This document shows, piece by piece, positions 22,839-27,795 of a stretch of DNA of 27,795 nucleotides. The notes under the pieces are model-generated. The model saw only the letters and a program-made list of their open reading frames with translations, was not told the DNA's origin and searched no databases. Numbering within the stretch: the stretch's first letter is position 1; each line of letters begins with the position of its first letter. This DNA is from Methanomicrobiales archaeon (GTDB lineage: Archaea; Halobacteriota; Methanomicrobia; Methanomicrobiales; Methanospirillaceae): assembly GCA_012798365.1 (NCBI GenBank), contig JAAZNH010000073.1, forward strand, positions 1 to 27,795, given 5' to 3'. Both the position numbers and the translations under genes were made by a program.

Positions 22839-22994
22839 CGGCCGGGTTCCTGCCCGGCTTTTCCCGAAGAGAAAAGGGGCGGATCGCGACCTGGGGACGG
22901 GGGAGATTCCCACAAGAGCCGGTGAATCCGTAATGAACAACCACTATCCCCTGCCCGAATTGTGAAGGGCTGCGGACAACTAAGGAGATACAGA
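22839..22994 (+). other. 156-base GC-rich leader before the family B methyltransferase copy 2
   Basis: No ORF is supported here. The stretch is rich in short G- and C-runs that can pair (for example around 22843-22860 and 22890-22925), and includes a CCGGTGAATCC segment. A good ribosome site, AAGGAGA at 22983-22989, precedes ATG 22995. It could be a structured leader RNA, but I see no complete match to a known riboswitch. Confidence 0.3.
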
Positions 22995-23864
22995 ATGCAA
23001 CAGGACACTAATGTTAAAAACTGGATCAGCTGCTGGAAATCATCGCGCGGAGGCAGCCCCGATCCCATGAGCAGGCTCGGGTCGGTCGAATTATGGAACG
23101 AGCGGGCCGACAATTTTGCAAAAGTGCTCGACCCCAAGAAGAAACAGAAAAGGATGGACGGGATTTTCAGCATCCTGGACGAGGCGGGTTTTGAGGCAAA
23201 GGGTTCCCGCGTGCTGGATATCGGGTGCGGGCCGGGGGCAATATCCATCCCGCTCGCCCGGGCTGGTGCCCATGTAACCGGCCTTGACATCTCGTACAAG
23301 GCCCTCGGGTATCTGAAGGCTAATGCCGAACGCGAAGGATTATCAGTCGACACGGTCGAGAGCCACTGGTGGACTGCCGATATCGACACGCTGGACCTGC
23401 GGAATAAATTCGACCTTGTCGTTGTCTCCGCAACGCCATCGGTCAGGGACCACGAGACCTTCGAGCGGATGATCGCCTGCTCCCGGAAGTTCTGCTATTA
23501 CAGCCATTTCCTCCCGGGTGGGAGGGGGGAGGCCCGTGACGAGGCCCTCACGAAGATCCTCTCGAAAGACAAATCTCCCCGACCATCACGCGGGGGGATG
23601 TCCGGGTTCATGTACAATTTCATGTATCTGTACCTGAACGGGTACCATCCTATCGTGCGGATCAACCATACCAAAAAGAAGACCTCCGTGGAATGGGAGA
23701 AGGCGGCAGAGCGGACCATCAGGTCTCTTGAACAGAAAGGGAAGTGCACGGCAGCCACCCGAAAGGAAGTCCGGGATTATTACAGGACGTCTGCGGTTGA
23801 CGGGAAATACAATTCCGTCAGCGAGGGGTATTCCGGCATGATGGTATGGAACGTAAGCAAGTGA
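22995..23864 (+). CDS. SAM-dependent methyltransferase, family B copy 2
   Basis: The 289-residue protein begins MQQDTNVKNWISCWKSS behind a clear GGAG ribosome site. It has motif I VLDIGCGPGAISIPLA, then TGLDIS, and the family B marks VELWNERA, FCYYSHFLPGG, LYLNGYHPIVRINH and the terminal SEGYSGMMVWNV. It is a full-length paralogue of 18054-18941. An ABC exporter gene follows 17 bases later on the same strand, so the two are probably co-transcribed. Having a family B copy beside both a radical SAM enzyme and an exporter suggests that it modifies a small molecule handled by this locus (inference). Confidence 0.84.
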   Translation: MQQDTNVKNWISCWKSSRGGSPDPMSRLGSVELWNERADNFAKVLDPKKKQKRMDGIFSILDEAGFEAKGSRVLDIGCGPGAISIPLARAGAHVTGLDISYKALGYLKANAEREGLSVDTVESHWWTADIDTLDLRNKFDLVVVSATPSVRDHETFERMIACSRKFCYYSHFLPGGRGEARDEALTKILSKDKSPRPSRGGMSGFMYNFMYLYLNGYHPIVRINHTKKKTSVEWEKAAERTIRSLEQKGKCTAATRKEVRDYYRTSAVDGKYNSVSEGYSGMMVWNVSK

Positions 23865-23881
23865 TCCGGCAGGCATAACCC

Positions 23882-25738
23882 ATGACGTACCAGCGGGCGG
23901 GTGACCCCTCGGAAGGATCTATTGTGACACTGGTCACTTCGAGGGCCCGGGATATTTCCCAAGGGTTCCGTCACGGGATCCGCCTGCTTGGGTTTTTCAG
24001 TCATGGATTCAAGGGGTACCTGGCTGCGCTCCTTCTCATGAGCATTGTCCTTGGTCTCCTGGAGACGTTCCAGATCGTGCTGCTCTATCCGATTATGAAC
24101 GCCACTATCGATTTCCAGGGGCCGGAGATAGCGGTGTTCGAGCCGTTCTATCATGCGGCACGGGGCCTTGTTTCCCTGCCGGATATCGTTCTCTTCTCTG
24201 TGTTGTTCGTCATCCTGGTATTCCTTACCTATATCCTATCACTGGTGTACCGGTACACGTCCATCTGTCTTACGCGGACGGTCATCACGAAGACCAAGCG
24301 GACCATCTTTGACAAGCTGGTCATGAACGATTACCAGTATTTTGTCGAGAACAAACGGGGTGACATCATCTATAACGTAGTCACCGCCCCTGCTGAAGTC
24401 CGGCATTTTCTCGAGACCTCGACCGGCATGTTCTCGGAGAGTATCATTGTTGTCACTATCATTATCGCGATGCTGTTCATCTCGCCCCCCGCAGTTGTCG
24501 TGATCCTGGGGGGCGGGCTCCTCTTTATCCTGGTTGTCCGGTTCATCGGGAAGAAATTCGCATTCCGGCTCGGCCGGCTCCAGATGCGGTCTATGCGCTC
24601 GGAGAATGAAGTGATAAGCGGGTACCTCTCGGGACTGCGGCAGATCCGGTCCGTATGCGGGGACGGGTACTGGAGGGAGAAATACGACCATGCCCTTGAT
24701 GAGTACTGGGACAAATATACCGGGCTCAGTTTCTTCCGGATGCTTCCGGCAGCAACGCTCCAGTTCCTCTTCCTCGTGAGTATTGCCGTGCTTGTGGTAT
24801 TGTTTTATTACCTGTACCAGGAGCAGTTCCTGTACATCATCCCCCTCATGGGTGCGTTCGTGTTCTCTGCACTGAAAGTCATTCCCCGGCTTTCTGGCCT
24901 GAGTAACCAGTATATGCAGATCATGGACCAGTGGCCCAATCTCGATGCGATCTACCGCTTCCTGAACGACACCCGGTATCATACAATCCTGAACGGCATT
25001 CGGATCTTTGATTCCCTCTCAGCGGATATCGTCTTTGACAACGTGGACTTTTCTTATTATCCCGACCAGGACCTGCTGGAGGGGATAAATCTCGCGATCC
25101 GGCACAGGAAAGTGACTGCCCTTGTCGGCCATTCAGGGTCCGGCAAATCAACCATCGTCTCGCTCCTGCTCCGGTATTATGATGTTGATCGCGGCAGCAT
25201 CCGGATCAACGGGTATGACCTGCGGGATTATGATAAGGCGACTTTCCTTGGCCGGGTGGGGTACGTGAGCCAGGACACGTTCGTGTACAATGTCACGGTC
25301 CGGGAGAACATCGCGTTTGGAGGATCCTGTTCCGATGCGGAGATCATCGAAGCTGCACGGAAGGCAAATATCCACGATTTCATTGACAGTCTCCCGGAGA
25401 AATATTACAGTATCGTGGGCGACCAGGGGATCAAGCTGTCCGGGGGAGAGAAGCAGAGGATAGCGATTGCGCGGGCCCTGGTGCGGAATCCGGAACTTCT
25501 TGTACTTGATGAGGCAACGAGCAACCTGGACAACGAATCGGAAGCCATTGTCCAGGACTCCATCAACCGGATCTCGGAGAACATCACCACGTTCATCATC
25601 GCTCACCGGCTCTCTACTATCCGGAAGGCGGACACGATCTATGTGATGAGCGCCGGCAAGATTGTCGAGAGCGGGACGCATGACGAGCTGATGGAGAGGC
25701 AGGGGACGTACTTCGAGCTGTACGAATCGGAAAGGTGA
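23882..25738 (+). CDS. ABC exporter, fused membrane and ATPase domains (MsbA/MDR type)
   Basis: The 618-residue half-transporter has about six membrane helices in residues 35-340 and a nucleotide-binding domain from about 375. Walker A is GHSGSGKST (about 414-422), followed by the Q-loop GYVSQDTFVYN, signature LSGGEKQ, Walker B LLVLDEATSNLD and H-loop IIAHRLST, all intact. Such proteins work as homodimers exporting lipids, peptides or small molecules. No peptidase domain is fused, so it is not a bacteriocin-type transporter. It closes the run of rightward genes and is followed by a strong T-run. In this setting it may export a ligand or intermediate made by the locus (inference); general efflux or lipid transport is also possible. 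Confidence 0.9.
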   Translation: MTYQRAGDPSEGSIVTLVTSRARDISQGFRHGIRLLGFFSHGFKGYLAALLLMSIVLGLLETFQIVLLYPIMNATIDFQGPEIAVFEPFYHAARGLVSLPDIVLFSVLFVILVFLTYILSLVYRYTSICLTRTVITKTKRTIFDKLVMNDYQYFVENKRGDIIYNVVTAPAEVRHFLETSTGMFSESIIVVTIIIAMLFISPPAVVVILGGGLLFILVVRFIGKKFAFRLGRLQMRSMRSENEVISGYLSGLRQIRSVCGDGYWREKYDHALDEYWDKYTGLSFFRMLPAATLQFLFLVSIAVLVVLFYYLYQEQFLYIIPLMGAFVFSALKVIPRLSGLSNQYMQIMDQWPNLDAIYRFLNDTRYHTILNGIRIFDSLSADIVFDNVDFSYYPDQDLLEGINLAIRHRKVTALVGHSGSGKSTIVSLLLRYYDVDRGSIRINGYDLRDYDKATFLGRVGYVSQDTFVYNVTVRENIAFGGSCSDAEIIEAARKANIHDFIDSLPEKYYSIVGDQGIKLSGGEKQRIAIARALVRNPELLVLDEATSNLDNESEAIVQDSINRISENITTFIIAHRLSTIRKADTIYVMSAGKIVESGTHDELMERQGTYFELYESER

Positions 25739-25781
25739 GCGACGTGATAAGTTCGGTGGCGGGGATGCGCAACAATTTTCC

Positions 25782-25794
25782 TTTTTTTTATTTT
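25782..25794 (+). terminator. T-run terminator after the ABC exporter
   Basis: Eight T residues, one A and four more T residues begin about 45 bases after the exporter stop. This is a typical archaeal T-rich terminator, marking the end of the metal-related locus transcript. Confidence 0.55.
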
Positions 25795-26274
25795 AAAACC
25801 GGCGCAGTGAAATTTTTTCATGACCATCTCAAATTTTTCCCGTGCCAGAAAAGCAATGGTGATGGGATCACAAGTCCGAAAAACGATCTTCGGTCCGGCA
25901 GGGCTTTACCAGTCCCTGAATACCTGCCACTTTCGTCCTGCAAACAGGTTTAAACAGGCCGGTCAGACTCCCTGTTTGGGCTTCCGTTCTGCCAAAGCTG
26001 CAGTAAAATGTCCTTCTCCGGAAAAACGGGCCGCAAATCCATCCATTCAGGCCGGTCCTGAAAACCGTGCCGGGGTTATTTTAAGCCCGGATTGGCAAAA
26101 AGAGGCGATCAGGTCCTGGCACTCCCCCCATGAGGGGTAGTTCCGACGGAGACTGTGCATCTGAAGGATTACCCAGACTGGTGCGAGTCGCGATCTATAG
26201 ATGGCAGAACGAAGAGGTTACATTAGTCTGATTTACATTGTCCCGGCGGGGTTTCACTACCGCGGTATATTCCC
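25795..26274. other. 480-base region without a supported gene
   Basis: Short ORFs in this stretch have no ribosome site, no recognisable motif and poor codon pattern. I see no RNA gene, repeat or attachment site. It may contain eroded sequence 5' of the surface-protein fragment that follows. Confidence 0.4.
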
Positions 26275-26799
26275 ATGAGTTGTGGGTTATTTCCGGTAAT
26301 TCCGGAAACAGTGTCTGGCATTCCAGGAAATCCGGTGTCGGGGGGATCAGGTTCCGGCACGAAAGACGGTTCTTCCCCGAAGATCATTATCACCAAGGAG
26401 ATCTCTCCGGTATCCATCAAGCAGGGAAAAGAGGCTAAGATAACGGTGACGGTATACAACCACGGGGCCCTGCCTGTCAACGATGTTGAAATCCTTGATA
26501 CATGCCTGCCTGAATTACCTGTCGTCTGGGGTAATAGCAGGTATACGATTCCTTCACTCAGTCCAGACGATACAAGGATCCTGACTTATACGGTGCGGGC
26601 GGAAAAGGCGGGCATTTACCGGTTGAACAAAACAACGGTGATGTATGCGGATGTTGATGGGAATTATTCGATGTCGTATCCGGATTCTGCAAAAATTACC
26701 GTAATCAGGTCTTTGCTTGCCGAACCTGATGAGGAGAAATCAGAAGATATCCTCGTGTCGTTTATGAAATTTATCGATGGACTGAAATCATTTTCATAA
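26275..26799 (+). pseudogene. Surface-protein-like fragment with a DUF11/CARDB-type beta domain, no signal peptide
   Basis: The 174-residue ORF has a Gly/Ser/Pro-rich start, then one immunoglobulin-like beta domain (about residues 40-145: ITKEISPVSIKQGKEAKITVTVYNHG, VEILDTCLP, LSPDDTRILTYTVRAEKAG). This pattern is typical of DUF11- or CARDB-like repeats in archaeal cell-surface proteins. Such proteins are secreted, yet no signal peptide or membrane helix is encoded, and the upstream frame reaches a stop (26224) without one. There is no good ribosome site before ATG 26275. I therefore regard it as the 3' remnant of a larger gene. A short cytoplasmic protein, or a missed frameshift upstream, is possible. 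Confidence 0.5.
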
Positions 26800-26856
26800 T
26801 TCAGAATTTCCTGAATCCACAGAATCGTTGCTATCCCTGGATCTCCATGAAGGGAT

Positions 26857-27723
26857 TCAGTTTCCTTCCATGCATCCCACGTTGTACTTCCGCTGGTGCT
26901 TCCGCAGTGCGGTTTCCATATCCGGAGCATTCATCACATCGGATTCAAATTTCTCCGGGTCGCTGATGGCAACCGACATCACAATATTGATCCCGTTTTC
27001 AAACAGCACATCCGGAATAATCTGGGCACTTGACCCGTACAAGGCCCGTATCCGGCAGTTTTTCGCGTAACCTGCAACCTCTTCAAAGGTTCCATTGACC
27101 AGTGTTGAGCCGGTGATGATAGCCACATCCGCATCCTCAAGTACTTCACGGTTTTCCGCTGCAGGATGGACGGTGATTCCGGCGGGCCCGTACGTGACGG
27201 TCCTGCCAATGATGGTTGTCCTGAATGTATCTGACGGCCGCTGGTCCGTTACATGCAGCTCCCTGCATCGCCCGGCATAACTTTTTACAAGCCCCCCATA
27301 CCCGACAATAACCATCTTGTCATCCGGCCGGACCAGCTCCTTGACATCCACATCAACGGTGTATCCTTTTGAGAGAAGCATCTCATCAGTAACGAACGGC
27401 TGGGAGAGTGCATTGAGCGCTGCAAGAGCGATCGAGTGCCGGCTGAGCCGGGACCCGGCAAGGCCTACCGCTGCAACCTCAAAGAGTGATTTCCCGACAC
27501 TGGATTGTAAAAATTCCATGTCCTGCCGGGTTTCATCGCTGGTATAGACGGGGTTATTGTCCACAAAACTCATCGCAACACCGCAGCACCCGCAGGATCC
27601 GATGACCGCGTTCCAGCCGGGGTTGAGCCCGATATTCTTTACAACCGGATCCGGAAGGCCGGTCCGCCGGTATTCGCGGATGAGGATTTCCTGTCCTTTT
27701 TCAAGAATTGTTGCAGGGGTCAT
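26857..27723 (-). CDS. DUF4213/DUF364 protein, putative heavy-metal chelation
   Basis: The 288-residue protein begins with a DUF4213-like part containing GSCGCCGVAMSF (Cys44, Cys46, Cys47). A DUF364 Rossmann-like domain follows (KMVIVGYGGLVKSY, ENREVLEDADVAIITGSTLVNGT, and YGSSAQIIPDVLFENGIN). The family is annotated as putative heavy-metal chelation and is often found near Fec-type transporters. The length is typical. ATG 27723 has GGAG 8 bases upstream; the frame remains open further upstream. It is on the opposite strand to the metal locus, separated by the surface-protein fragment. A role in handling the same metal or metal complex is an inference from neighbourhood. Confidence 0.85.
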   Translation of the reverse strand: MTPATILEKGQEILIREYRRTGLPDPVVKNIGLNPGWNAVIGSCGCCGVAMSFVDNNPVYTSDETRQDMEFLQSSVGKSLFEVAAVGLAGSRLSRHSIALAALNALSQPFVTDEMLLSKGYTVDVDVKELVRPDDKMVIVGYGGLVKSYAGRCRELHVTDQRPSDTFRTTIIGRTVTYGPAGITVHPAAENREVLEDADVAIITGSTLVNGTFEEVAGYAKNCRIRALYGSSAQIIPDVLFENGINIVMSVAISDPEKFESDVMNAPDMETALRKHQRKYNVGCMEGN

Positions 27724-27795
27724 GGATATCTCCGGGCCAGGATCCCTGTTTTCAGCACCGGGATCGGCTGGTTGCCTGTTCCAGAAAATGGAATT
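27720..27795 (-). CDS. Possible 3' end of an upstream gene, cut by the window
   Basis: On the minus strand one frame is open from the window edge and ends at a TGA that overlaps the DUF364 start as ATGA, ending in the residues LKTGILARRYP. ATGA coupling is frequent in this genome, so this may be the last 24 codons of a preceding operon gene. Another frame also stays open and is continuous with DUF364, so the call is weak. Too little is present to name it. Confidence 0.3.
   Translation of the reverse strand, partial: IPFSGTGNQPIPVLKTGILARRYP

Noticed and set aside
22839..22994. A confident cobalamin riboswitch call
   Set aside because: Only a short segment resembles the conserved core and the B12 box is missing, so it is kept only as a low-interest finding.
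24239..24982. A 247-codon minus-strand frame opposite the ABC exporter
   Set aside because: It is very His/Glu/Asp-rich low-complexity sequence mirroring the membrane domain codons, so it is a shadow.
25820..26140. A 106-codon plus-strand ORF after the exporter
   Set aside because: It has no ribosome site, no recognisable motif and an irregular composition; I treated the region as non-coding.
1..27795. CRISPR arrays, tRNA or rRNA genes, insertion sequences
   Set aside because: I saw no regularly spaced repeats, no cloverleaf with a T-loop motif, no rRNA-like sequence and no transposase.

Overview
The window looks like a piece of a methanogenic archaeal chromosome, most plausibly of the order Methanomicrobiales (Methanoregula or Methanosphaerula type). 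This is inferred from the archaeal type IV pilin N-termini (AVSPVVG core), archaeal TATA-like promoters, T-run terminators, dense ATGA/GTGA gene overlaps and moderately GC-rich codon use. I see no rRNA, tRNA, CRISPR array or insertion sequence.

Layout. (1) 1-1468: a tiny lipoprotein ORF whose stop interlocks with a convergent GntP-type permease. (2) 1771-6265: two divergent signalling-like units around a promoter region that carries a 12-bp inverted repeat. Leftward are a Cache-HAMP membrane protein and a 75-residue helical protein. Rightward are a PstS-like lipoprotein, a HAMP-only membrane protein and a helical-linker-TPR protein. The 75-residue protein and the N-terminus of the TPR protein appear to share a small helical 'GP' domain. 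(3) 6482-7598: a leftward methyltransferase and an unrecognised 140-residue protein. (4) 8029-10706: four type IV pilin genes in an A-B-A'-B' order, behind a promoter with an operator-like repeat and a C10 tract. (5) 10843-11493: a second methyltransferase of the same family.

(6) 11663-25738: a roughly 14-kb rightward locus that I consider the most interesting part. It holds a stomatin-like SPFH protein, a FecCD permease, its ATPase and a membrane-anchored FecB-type binding protein. Next come a methyltransferase, a radical SAM enzyme fused to a binding-protein-like domain, and a methyltransferase of a second family. Three CooC-like deviant-Walker-A ATPases follow, then a second binding protein, a second copy of the second methyltransferase family and an ABC exporter. 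A DUF364 (putative heavy-metal chelation) gene lies at 26857-27723 on the opposite strand.

How it may work (inference). The binding proteins and FecCD-type importer would bring in a metal complex, corrinoid, tetrapyrrole or metallophore. The radical SAM/binding-fold fusion and the methyltransferases would modify or unload it. The CooC-like ATPases would deliver the metal (nickel is the family precedent) and the exporter could send a ligand out. The pilin operon and the SPFH-Fec operon carry the same TTAACAA-N7-TTGTTAA site, which suggests co-regulation. The substrate and product cannot be read from the sequence.
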